From positions 1-37,402 of the forward strand of contig NZ_JAQWGB010000138.1 in the NCBI RefSeq assembly GCF_029238425.1: DNA of 37,402 nt, read 5' to 3'. A program made the translations under genes and the position numbers. Below are positions 24,515 through 32,239 of the stretch, piece after piece. The stretch's first letter is position 1. Every line of letters starts with the position of its first letter. The DNA comes from Flavicella sp. (GTDB lineage Bacteria; Bacteroidota; Bacteroidia; Flavobacteriales; Flavobacteriaceae). The notes under the pieces were generated by a model. It had not been told where the DNA came from. It worked only from the letters and a program-made list of their open reading frames with translations, and searched no databases.

Positions 24515-26581
24515 ATGAAAAAACGAATATTCTATGTTATTCTGCTGTTGCTAACCTTTACGGCCGCTTCTTCTCAGAACATGAAAAAAGGATTTACCTA
24601 TTTAGAAACAGGCAAATACCAAGAGGCTGAAACATTTTTTGAAAAGACCTTAAAAAAACACCCTGATAATAAAACCGCAAAACTTTGTTATGGTAGAGCC
24701 GTGGGGCTAAACGGAGATGCACCAAAGGCAGTTGGAATATTTACAGAAATGCTAGAGGATTACCCTGGTGACTTTGAAATAAAATTAAACTATGCAGAAG
24801 CGATGCTTTGGAACAAACAATTTGAAGATGCAGAAAAATATTATGAAACATTAGCCAGTGAAAACGCTACTAGTTTCCCCGCATTATTAGGATATGCAAA
24901 TACGTTATCGAATTTAAAGAAATATCCAGAAGCTTTAAAATTTGTAAACAAAGCTTTAAAAGTACTTCCGGGCAATCCAAATGCAATGGTTTCTAAAAAA
25001 TACATTCAATTGGGCTATGCAGATAGTTTAACCAAACAACAAAAGTATACGGAAGCTATTGCTTTATTAAAAGCCAATTTAGAATTATTTGAAAATGACC
25101 CAGACACTCAAAAAAACCTAGTAAACACTTATCTTATTGCAAAACAATATGATAACGCTAAACAGGTATATTATGATATAGCTACCTCTAAAAAAGATAG
25201 TATTTTTTCACTGAATGGCCTTTCCTTAATTGCACATTTTGAAAACAAAGACAAAACAGCATTAAAAATTAGCGATCAAGCTCTATCCATATTGCCTATG
25301 ATTAAGGATACTGAGTTAGAAAAACAAACAGAATCTAGACATGTACAAGCATTGATTTGGAATAAAAAATATAAAAAAGCTGAAAAAGACATCAATGAAT
25401 TAATGGAAGCCCACCCAGACAAAACTTGGCCAGTTTCATTAAGAGCGACGCTTAATGTATACAAAGGAGACTTTAAGAATACTATTGCCGACTATGATAA
25501 AATATTAGAAACAGAAGAGAGTTCTTTTGACGGTAACTTAGGTAAAGCAAATGCTTTAAAAGCTTCGGGAAAATACAATGCGGCTTATGCTGCTGCGGAA
25601 CAGACCTTAAAATATTATGACAACCAAAAAGATGTTCTCAACTTTATCAAGGGTTTAGATAAATCTTTTACACCCTATGCTGAAATGAAAGCAGCTTATA
25701 GCTATGACAACGGATATAACAATGCTATATATTCACAAATTGAAGCTGCATATCCAATTTCAACTGCGACTACCTTAAGAGCTTTGTACAGCTTTAGAAC
25801 TACCAAAAACAGTGTAACTGAGAACAGTGCAAATGCACACACTTTTCTGGCTGGGGCTACCCAACAACTAATTCCTAATGTAGCTCTAAACGCAATGATA
25901 GGATTTGCCTCTACAAGTACAGAGTCTAATAATTATGGAAAATTTTTGGCAGATATTTCCATGAATCTGAAACCTTTTAAATTGCACACCCTAGAGTTTG
26001 GGTATATAAGAGAAATGGAGACTTTTAATGCAGATTTATTGGAACAGGAAATTGTTAAAAATAATTTTTATGCAAACTATAATTTTGGAACTAACTACAA
26101 TCTTGGTTGGTTTACCCAATACTATTATACTGCACAAACGGATGGCAATGTCAGAAATTTACTGTTTACATCTTTATATTACAATATTTACAACAAACCT
26201 TTTATTAAATCGGGTATTAACTTTCAAGCCATTGCGTTTCAAGATCAAGTCCCTCTTATTTACTTTAGCCCCTCTAAATTTAGAGCATATGAAATTTTTG
26301 TGGATATCTTAAAAGATGAATATGCCACAGGAAGCAGAAGTATTTTTTACAATTTAAATGCTGCCTTAGGGTATCAATTTATTGAAAACGACCCAAAACA
26401 AGGAACCTATAGGATACAAGCAAAGTTAGGATATAGATTCAATAGCAGACTCGTTGCAAACCTATATGGTGTTCGAAGTAATATTGCTTCAGCAACGGTA
26501 GCTGGATTTACCTATACAGAAATAGGGATCAGAGCAAAGTGGTACTTTATGGACAAGCCTGCTTTTTCAAGAAGGAAATAA
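24515..26581 (+). CDS. TPR plus YaiO-like outer-membrane beta-barrel protein (probable glycan exporter)
   Basis: The ATG at 24515 begins a signal peptide (MKKRIFYVILLLLTFTAASS); the frame extends upstream to a TTG at 24401 but that part is not protein-like. Residues about 24-400 are tandem TPR repeats (KKGFTYLETGKYQEAETFFE, FEIKLNYAEAMLWNKQFEDA, PEALKFVNKALKVLPGNP and others). The last ~270 residues are a YaiO-type barrel of alternating strands ending YTEIGIRAKWYFMDK. TPR plus barrel is the plan of polysaccharide exporters PgaA and BcsC, so export of the glycan made by this locus across the outer membrane is the best guess. It diverges from the receiver-GT2 gene and has its own terminator. 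Confidence 0.8.
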   Translation: MKKRIFYVILLLLTFTAASSQNMKKGFTYLETGKYQEAETFFEKTLKKHPDNKTAKLCYGRAVGLNGDAPKAVGIFTEMLEDYPGDFEIKLNYAEAMLWNKQFEDAEKYYETLASENATSFPALLGYANTLSNLKKYPEALKFVNKALKVLPGNPNAMVSKKYIQLGYADSLTKQQKYTEAIALLKANLELFENDPDTQKNLVNTYLIAKQYDNAKQVYYDIATSKKDSIFSLNGLSLIAHFENKDKTALKISDQALSILPMIKDTELEKQTESRHVQALIWNKKYKKAEKDINELMEAHPDKTWPVSLRATLNVYKGDFKNTIADYDKILETEESSFDGNLGKANALKASGKYNAAYAAAEQTLKYYDNQKDVLNFIKGLDKSFTPYAEMKAAYSYDNGYNNAIYSQIEAAYPISTATTLRALYSFRTTKNSVTENSANAHTFLAGATQQLIPNVALNAMIGFASTSTESNNYGKFLADISMNLKPFKLHTLEFGYIREMETFNADLLEQEIVKNNFYANYNFGTNYNLGWFTQYYYTAQTDGNVRNLLFTSLYYNIYNKPFIKSGINFQAIAFQDQVPLIYFSPSKFRAYEIFVDILKDEYATGSRSIFYNLNAALGYQFIENDPKQGTYRIQAKLGYRFNSRLVANLYGVRSNIASATVAGFTYTEIGIRAKWYFMDKPAFSRRK

Positions 26582-26602
26582 GGAATCCATTCACTAATAT
26601 AT

Positions 26603-26638
26603 AAAAGCCTCAAGATTCTCTTCGAGGCTTTTCTTTTT
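26603..26638 (+). terminator. Terminator of the TPR/barrel gene
   Basis: AAAAGCCTC (26603-26611) pairs perfectly with GAGGCTTTT (26624-26632), with extra pairing inside the loop, and is followed by CTTTTT. It lies 22 bases after the stop. Confidence 0.85.
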
Positions 26639-26644
26639 AGAAAA

Positions 26645-26686
26645 AACTTAGTTCCCTATTGTCTTAAGGTCATAGGGAGCTAAGTT
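26645..26686. repeat. 15-bp inverted repeat forming a stable hairpin
   Basis: AACTTAGTTCCCTAT (26645-26659) pairs with ATAGGGAGCTAAGTT (26672-26686), with a single G-T wobble, around a 12-nt loop. No T-run follows on the plus side, so it is not a standard terminator for that strand. It could be a second terminator, a processed RNA end or the border of a lost element. Confidence 0.6.
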
Positions 26687-26866
26687 CTACTTCCAATCAT
26701 TCATATTTCCGTTCCTTTGATAGATAATTTTCCTGCTGTGTCATTAAATAAAACTAAATTCCAAAACAGAAGCAACTCACGTTTACTATTAACTCATGAA
26801 GAAATAGAAAAAACACCTCCCAAAGTGATGTCTTTTATCGAATATCTTTTTTGGATTGATCAGTAA
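26684..26866 (+). pseudogene. Possible remnant of a transposase N-terminus
   Basis: A 60-codon stretch without a good start is open here. Its end reads LTHEEIEKTPPKVMSFIEYL and then FWIDQ-stop. This recalls the LsxEEIxxxPPEVxxFIxxL segment at the start of IS66-like transposases with a DUF6444-type N-terminus. Nothing transposase-like follows in any frame. This is from memory of the family and is tentative. Confidence 0.3.
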
Positions 26867-27089
26867 GTTAAAAAACAATCCTAATTTTAGTCTAAATTCA
26901 TTCCAAGAAATAAGCCTGGTACTTATTCTTATTAGACACAACTATTTGCTTTACTATCCGTTCCAATTTTAAATTCAAAATCAAAGCACACTGCAATACA
27001 TAAATACGATTCGTTTGATTCATATAAAGTCCCGGTCACAACATTAAAAAGACTTTAATTATTTTACACAAAAAAACTCAATACGTTAC

Positions 27090-27137
27090 AGGAATCAAAA
27101 AAACAAAAAAAGGCCCTCTGTTTAAACAGACGGCCTT
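27090..27137 (-). terminator. Terminator of the LruC/DUF4114 gene
   Basis: AAGGCC-C-TCTGTTT (27110-27123) pairs with AAACAGA-C-GGCCTT (27124-27137), with one C-C mismatch. On the minus strand it is followed by a long T-run (TTTTTTGTTTTTTTG). Confidence 0.88.
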
Positions 27138-27161
27138 GGGAAAGGGGGTACTCATTTATTG

Positions 27162-29603
27162 TTATCTAATCATAAAACTGCCTTTGTGCACATATTGGTT
27201 ATCATCTATCACTTGGTAACTATATACACCTTTCATATTCGATTTTGATTGGTAATAGAATTCATTTCCATCTTTCGTAGGCAATGATTTTGAATCTACT
27301 AACCTACCCATCATGTCAAATACTTTGATTGCTGCAGTTCTTGAATCTCTAGGGATTTCAATCACTGTTTTTCCTATAAACGGATTTGGATAATTTCTAG
27401 AAACTTCATTCTCAATGTCATCAGTACCTGTTACACTTGCCACTTTTGGCTCAACCAATTTTACATTTTCAACCTTCACTGTAAAGTCTACTTTATTTAC
27501 ATAGTCTCCTTGAACTGAAAACACTAAAGTTCTTACTGTTTTTAAATCGATTGTATTCCCTTCGTTGTCAACAAAATCATTAAAAGAAATCATTACTTTT
27601 TCTTTTTCATAAGAAGGAGCGATTGTTTTACGTAATCTTTTACTCCAGTCAGCAATATCATCGGTCATTAAAATAACTTCAATAGCGTGAGAGCTCTCTA
27701 CTTCAAATTCTATGGCATCAAATTCAGAAACATCTAACAATTGATCTCCTGGCATTAAGTGACGGAACACATTGATGGTTCCCTTCAACTCCCCTTCAAC
27801 ATCAATATTTCTTTCTACTAAATGCTCTCCATTCTTTTGTATTACATCTGAAATAGTAACATCAAAAGCTGTAATTGCATCAATTTCTGAATTGTAATCT
27901 GCTCCCCATGGTCCATCTGCTAAATACAAAGCATCTTTCTGAGAAGAAGCCGCTGTTTCTATTGACAAGCCTACATCAAATAAATTTCCTGTTTCTATGA
28001 TTACTTTTTGATTCCATGCTCCTGTTAAAGCAACTGTTTTTTGCATTGCTGAAGTTTCTGATACTTCTGTTTCCGAAATATTTGCAGAAAAAATCATTTC
28101 TGTGGCTCTCGCTTTATTCACAATATCTAATTCAACTTTACCATTTTTATAAGTTCCCGATTTCACAAAAACTAAAGGAGTTCTATCTGATACATCGCTG
28201 CTTATCAATTCTTTTTCAGCTGCTAAGGAATCAAAAATATGATTTGCTATAGAAAATACTTGAGAAAATGTTGTTCCCCAAATTTGAAAGTTGTAATAAT
28301 CTCCCGAAGGGTATTGATCTATATTCCAGAAACTCAATACTTCGTTAGATGTTTCTCCCAACTTGACAGAAAATGTTAATGTATATTCTATTTGACCTTC
28401 ATTTCTTATAATTTTAGAACTGATTATTCTGTGTCCTCTAACAGTAACGGGTCTTACATCTTCTAAAGAGGAATGATTCAAACGATCACAAATAGCTTTT
28501 GAATGATCATATACTGAACCTGTAGTTGCTGTTGCCAAAGCTGCAGAAACTCTATTTTCACCATCATACATATCAATTGCAAAAATTTCAGTAGCATTGG
28601 TCACTCCTAATAAATCTTCTGGACTAGAAATTTGAGCAACTTCTGTTTGAAACATTCCTGTTTCTGGTAAGAATTGTTCTAATTGAGTGGTTACCTCGTT
28701 GCTTGCTTTTCTTTGTTTTTTATTAAAAATTTTCTGTTGGGATTTTTGATCAGCTTTAGAATTTGTTTTATCACGAGTAAAATTTCTTTTAGCAATCAAA
28801 CTTGCCAATTTACCGTTACTTTCTAACCCTGCAGTATTCGAAGAAGAAACATTTGGTGTTGCTTCATCCACATTCACATAATTTGTTGTTACTATTGCCT
28901 CGTACGGACTTGCAGTCACATAAAAAATAGCATCATTAAAATCATTATCACAAGATCTATAATCTCTTCTAATATCTTCAAAACCTAATATAATTCTTTC
29001 GTGATCTGGATCCTCTAACAGAACGTTATGATGTCTTAGTTCTACTGATGGCTCTGGGTTGTAAATTGGATTAGAAAACACATCCCAATACGCATTTCCA
29101 ACAGATCCATTTCTCCATGCGTTCGCTAAAAGAACCCAACCTATAGCGGTTCCTTCATCAAACGTTCCTATTTTCACTTTATCTCCTGTGATCAATCCTC
29201 CTCCACTTCCTAGAGCAGAGACATTAGGAAAAATAATTGTTATTTCATCTTTTGAAGGTCTTGTTGCTGGTGGATTTCCTATTGGATAAGTATAAAACCC
29301 AAGAACGTTTCTATATCCTGCTCCTTCATCCACAAAGGTTACCCAAACATCAGCAGTATCGTTCAGGTTTACGTCTGTATCATATCCTGAAGATATATAG
29401 TGAGGATTGTAATCTGGTACCGGAAAACTTTCTGGTAAAGCATTGCTGATCATTTCTTGTGTCTCTACTGAGACATCATCTCTTACTTCTTCTAAATATA
29501 GGGGGGTTCCATTTGAAGTGTATTCTCCTAAAAATTTGTAATCCTGAGCATTAATAATTGTTACTACGAACAATAAGATTAATTGAAGTAATGATTTATT
29601 CAT
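27162..29603 (-). CDS. LruC/DUF4114-domain T9SS-secreted surface protein
   Basis: The 813-aa protein has a signal peptide (MNKSLLQLILLFVVTIINAQ). A DUF4114 domain spans about residues 90-235; its conserved calcium-site-like ending is GFEDIRRDYRSCDNDFNDAI. An LruC-like region spans about 330-480, with beta domains up to about 720. A type A T9SS sorting domain forms the C-terminus (NYPNPFIGKTVIEI ... GVYSYQVIDDNQ ... GSFMIR). Proteins of this class are exported to the surface by the type IX system, and their role is unknown; adhesion or matrix binding is often suspected. It sits between the polysaccharide locus and the signalling operon, so a matrix role would fit, but this is inference. Confidence 0.8.
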   Translation of the reverse strand: MNKSLLQLILLFVVTIINAQDYKFLGEYTSNGTPLYLEEVRDDVSVETQEMISNALPESFPVPDYNPHYISSGYDTDVNLNDTADVWVTFVDEGAGYRNVLGFYTYPIGNPPATRPSKDEITIIFPNVSALGSGGGLITGDKVKIGTFDEGTAIGWVLLANAWRNGSVGNAYWDVFSNPIYNPEPSVELRHHNVLLEDPDHERIILGFEDIRRDYRSCDNDFNDAIFYVTASPYEAIVTTNYVNVDEATPNVSSSNTAGLESNGKLASLIAKRNFTRDKTNSKADQKSQQKIFNKKQRKASNEVTTQLEQFLPETGMFQTEVAQISSPEDLLGVTNATEIFAIDMYDGENRVSAALATATTGSVYDHSKAICDRLNHSSLEDVRPVTVRGHRIISSKIIRNEGQIEYTLTFSVKLGETSNEVLSFWNIDQYPSGDYYNFQIWGTTFSQVFSIANHIFDSLAAEKELISSDVSDRTPLVFVKSGTYKNGKVELDIVNKARATEMIFSANISETEVSETSAMQKTVALTGAWNQKVIIETGNLFDVGLSIETAASSQKDALYLADGPWGADYNSEIDAITAFDVTISDVIQKNGEHLVERNIDVEGELKGTINVFRHLMPGDQLLDVSEFDAIEFEVESSHAIEVILMTDDIADWSKRLRKTIAPSYEKEKVMISFNDFVDNEGNTIDLKTVRTLVFSVQGDYVNKVDFTVKVENVKLVEPKVASVTGTDDIENEVSRNYPNPFIGKTVIEIPRDSRTAAIKVFDMMGRLVDSKSLPTKDGNEFYYQSKSNMKGVYSYQVIDDNQYVHKGSFMIR

Positions 29604-29626
29604 AAGACATAGATTTATATATATCC

Positions 29627-29634
29627 CAAAATTA
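29627..29634 (-). promoter_or_regulatory. Possible -7 element for the LruC gene
   Basis: On the minus strand this reads TAATTTTG (TAnnTTTG), 23 bases upstream of the ATG at 29603. No -33 TTG is seen at the normal distance. Confidence 0.4.
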
Positions 29635-29670
29635 CTTCCAATAACCGCTATTTTTTATAATTTTCGATAC

Positions 29671-29703
29671 CATAAAAAAAACCATCGTTGAATGGATGGT
29701 TTT
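29671..29703 (-). terminator. Terminator of the H-NOX/FIST signalling operon
   Basis: AAAACCATC (29678-29686) pairs perfectly with GATGGTTTT (29695-29703) around an 8-nt loop. On the minus strand TTTTTTTATG follows the stem. It lies 27 bases past the Hpt stop. Confidence 0.85.
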
Positions 29704-29730
29704 CATGGTTAAATGGATTTAACGGCAACT

Positions 29731-30048
29731 TTATAAGTTTTCTATATAGTTTTGCATAGTCTCTAAAACGGATTCAAATTCTCCTCTAAGTTCTGTTGAA
29801 TTATTTAAAAGTTTTTTCTCGTAATTCACGGCCAATTCATAACTTTTTTCCAATCCTACAATGCTCATTTTATGTTTAATTTTATGAACAATCTCTGCCG
29901 TTTCCTTAAAATTTTCCTGAGTGATACAATTTTCATATACACTCTTTTCTTCAGGAAATTCTTGTTTTAATATTTCTATAATTTTTTTTTCAAAATCAAG
30001 ATCTCCACCTGATAAGGTTTGTATATAATTTAAATTTGGTTGTTCCAT
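29731..30048 (-). CDS. Stand-alone histidine phosphotransfer (Hpt) protein
   Basis: The 105-aa all-helical protein carries the Hpt motif at EIVHKIKHKMSIVGL, with His55 as the likely phosphorylated residue (matching the H-x-x-K-G-x-x-x-x-x-G pattern). Hpt proteins pass phosphate between receiver domains in a relay. It is the last gene of the signalling operon, 2 bases after the second kinase gene. Neither kinase here carries its own receiver, so this Hpt would bridge the stand-alone receiver at 34773 and another receiver. The receiver-GT2 fusion at 23168 is the only other one in the window. Confidence 0.85.
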   Translation of the reverse strand: MEQPNLNYIQTLSGGDLDFEKKIIEILKQEFPEEKSVYENCITQENFKETAEIVHKIKHKMSIVGLEKSYELAVNYEKKLLNNSTELRGEFESVLETMQNYIENL

Positions 30049-30050
30049 AG

Positions 30051-31106
30051 TTACTTTTTAATGGTAAAATAAAACGTTGTTCCTTCACCCATTTTTGACT
30101 CAAGCCAAATACGACCTTCGTAGAGTTCAATAATTTTTTTTACAATTGACAGTCCAATTCCCGAAGAATTATGAGTGTTTTCTAACTTTTGAAATGTTTG
30201 AAATATTTTATCAAAATATTTTTCATCAATTCCCTTTCCATTATCTTTTACTTGAAACTCCCAATAACCTTCAACTTCTTTACATCCAATAAAAACTTCT
30301 CCTTTTTCTTTATCGTTATATTTGATCGCATTGACAATAAGGTTTTGAAATAATTGCTGCATTCTAAATTTATCCCCTTGTACAACTGGATAATCATCTA
30401 ATAATTTTACTTCTACATGGTTAGGCACATAAACACTTCGCATTATCGTATCAAGGGTGTTTTTTATATCAACATCATATTTTTCTAGCTCTACTTTACC
30501 TATGGTAGAATATTCTAAAATTCCCTTGATAAGAAAATCCATTTTTTCAACATTCTCCAATATTAGATTAATTGTATGTTCTCCTTCCTTCCCTAGTTTT
30601 TCTTTGAAATCCTCAAATAGCCATGTTGTTAAGGTACTGATACTCCGCAGAGGAGATTTTAAATCGTGAGAAACCATATGAGCATATTCACTCAGTTCCT
30701 TATTTTGATGCTCTAAATCTTTTAATAAAATATCCCTTTGGGAATTAATTTGAAGAATTTTTTGAGTTTGATTTTCTATATAATCAAATAATTTATCCCC
30801 AACCTTTATTGAAGCTTCTTCATCAATTTTATCCGTTTCATCCATAGCATGAATACTCAAAGCCGTACTTATTTCATTCAATCTATCAATTACCCTTTTT
30901 TGAGATTTTGTTTCCTCAATCAATTTTTGATTGGCAGCAAATAACTCTTCAGAACTTATAGACATTGCCCTTTGGAGCATTGAATGCTGATCATCAAAAT
31001 TATTATAAGATAAATTGACGGATTCCAAAAAACGAGCCACTTCTGGAATAGCCAATAGTTCGTCGTTTAGATTTTTCCTAATTTGTCTTGCTAGCAATGA
31101 ATTCAT
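30051..31106 (-). CDS. Soluble sensor histidine kinase (coiled-coil, HisKA, HATPase)
   Basis: The 351-aa kinase has no membrane helix. Residues 1-140 are helical, with a start pattern (LLARQIRKNLNDE) common in kinases encoded beside FIST or H-NOX genes. The phospho-acceptor His147 lies in YAHMVSHDLKSPLRS. The ATPase domain has an N box (NLIVNAIKYND), a G1 box (DNGKGI) and a G2 box (SSGIGLSIVKKII). It has no PAS, receiver or heme domain, so its signal probably comes from the neighbouring FIST protein, with which it is translationally coupled (TAATG overlap). Phosphate should go to the operon's receiver protein. Confidence 0.92.
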   Translation of the reverse strand: MNSLLARQIRKNLNDELLAIPEVARFLESVNLSYNNFDDQHSMLQRAMSISSEELFAANQKLIEETKSQKRVIDRLNEISTALSIHAMDETDKIDEEASIKVGDKLFDYIENQTQKILQINSQRDILLKDLEHQNKELSEYAHMVSHDLKSPLRSISTLTTWLFEDFKEKLGKEGEHTINLILENVEKMDFLIKGILEYSTIGKVELEKYDVDIKNTLDTIMRSVYVPNHVEVKLLDDYPVVQGDKFRMQQLFQNLIVNAIKYNDKEKGEVFIGCKEVEGYWEFQVKDNGKGIDEKYFDKIFQTFQKLENTHNSSGIGLSIVKKIIELYEGRIWLESKMGEGTTFYFTIKK

Positions 31107-32239
31107 TATTCACTTATTAATGTTATTGTCATTGTTTGATTGTGCAATTGGCAAGAAGTTTCTCCATGAAAAGGTGCGATCTCACCATAGGAATAAAACC
31201 CACAAACGGTGGTATCTTCATCCACCACTTCTACTACTTCTTCAACCTCTTCTTCTACTCTTTGATCCAGCACAAGTTTTCTTCCAATACAACTCACAAG
31301 TATTGCCAATTGCGCTTTTGTTTCTCTTAATTCTTTGGCTTGGATTGCAGCTCTTTCAGAAGCATTTGCTATATTATCTACGTTGGTCATCATCAATTGC
31401 ACTTTGGCATTTTCTGCAATATTCCCTGCCAATATCATGGCATTGTCCTCTTCATTGATATTTAAAATAGTACGGACTATGGATTGCTTTTCATTGATAG
31501 ATTTCACATTCAATGGATACAATAATGCTGCACTCGGAAGATCTTTCGATTTTTCACCTAAATATTTTTTATACAAATCTAAGGCTGGCATATTATCTAA
31601 CTCATATAATATATTCCCCTTACTTTTTGTAACCGTTCTTTCTGGCCCAAAAGGAGTCCACCCACCATAAATAGAAAAGGTAACTTCCAATTCTTCACCA
31701 TAAAATCCAATGGCTACAATCTCTCCTTGTTTTGGGTTTTCATTGTAAGATGCCACGGTTGATTCAAATCTTGCATCATCTCCGCAAAGTCCACCTGTGA
31801 TTAAAATATTATCATCCATAGAAGAGTTCATGCCTTTCGTTAAATCACTTCCATTGATAAAACTTCCTTCTGATACAACAAACATATATTTCAAGCCCTC
31901 TTTATCAAAACTATCCAGCAAGTCCTTACCTGTTTTAAAACTATCTAAATCAGAATTTAAAACATTACTGGTTTTAATTTCAAATTTTGTTTTTTCAAAC
32001 TCAATCGCTGTCACTACTAGTCCATCGTTTTCTACAGATTCTTTTGTGATATCACCTGAAGAAGATCCAAACACAAAATGACCACCAGGAAACAAGTCAT
32101 TCATACTTTTATAAATAGTAGGATCTTCTAATAAAAATTTATTACCAAACACTAGAACAAGCGGGTTGAATAATTCTTGTTTTTCAGATAAATATTCCCA
32201 TTTACCTTCTGGTCTCTTTCTTAATTGTACAGTTTTCAT
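31106..32239 (-). CDS. FIST-domain sensor protein (NosP-like)
   Basis: The 377-aa soluble protein is a full FIST_N plus FIST_C protein. The N-terminal half has NPLVLVFGNKFLLED and GHFVFGSSSGDI and the middle has ILITGGLCGDDARFESTVAS. The C-terminal half has AILVSCIGRKLVLDQR and the signature GFYSYGEIAPFHG with LHNQTMTITLI. In Pseudomonas and relatives, FIST proteins next to kinases (NosP) bind heme and sense nitric oxide; other FIST proteins may bind small ligands. Heme binding cannot be shown by eye here. It overlaps the upstream kinase by 4 bases (ATGA) and the downstream kinase by 1 base. Confidence 0.92.
   Translation of the reverse strand: MKTVQLRKRPEGKWEYLSEKQELFNPLVLVFGNKFLLEDPTIYKSMNDLFPGGHFVFGSSSGDITKESVENDGLVVTAIEFEKTKFEIKTSNVLNSDLDSFKTGKDLLDSFDKEGLKYMFVVSEGSFINGSDLTKGMNSSMDDNILITGGLCGDDARFESTVASYNENPKQGEIVAIGFYGEELEVTFSIYGGWTPFGPERTVTKSKGNILYELDNMPALDLYKKYLGEKSKDLPSAALLYPLNVKSINEKQSIVRTILNINEEDNAMILAGNIAENAKVQLMMTNVDNIANASERAAIQAKELRETKAQLAILVSCIGRKLVLDQRVEEEVEEVVEVVDEDTTVCGFYSYGEIAPFHGETSCQLHNQTMTITLISE

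Larger units (their letters stand above)
26582..27161. other. 580-bp region with no intact gene
   Basis: The stretch contains the terminator of the TPR/barrel gene, a long hairpin (26645-26686), a possible transposase remnant (26684-26866), about 240 bases of AT-rich sequence in which I see nothing, and the terminator of the LruC gene at the right end. Confidence 0.7.

Noticed and set aside
31226-31260. Short GAA/GTA-type repeat in the FIST gene
   Set aside because: It encodes an acidic EEVEEV loop that is normal for FIST_C proteins, not a separate repeat element.
31015-31458. 147-codon hydrophobic open frame opposite FIST and kinase genes
   Set aside because: Its apparent hydrophobicity comes from the reverse complement of acidic, Glu/Val-rich codons of the FIST gene.
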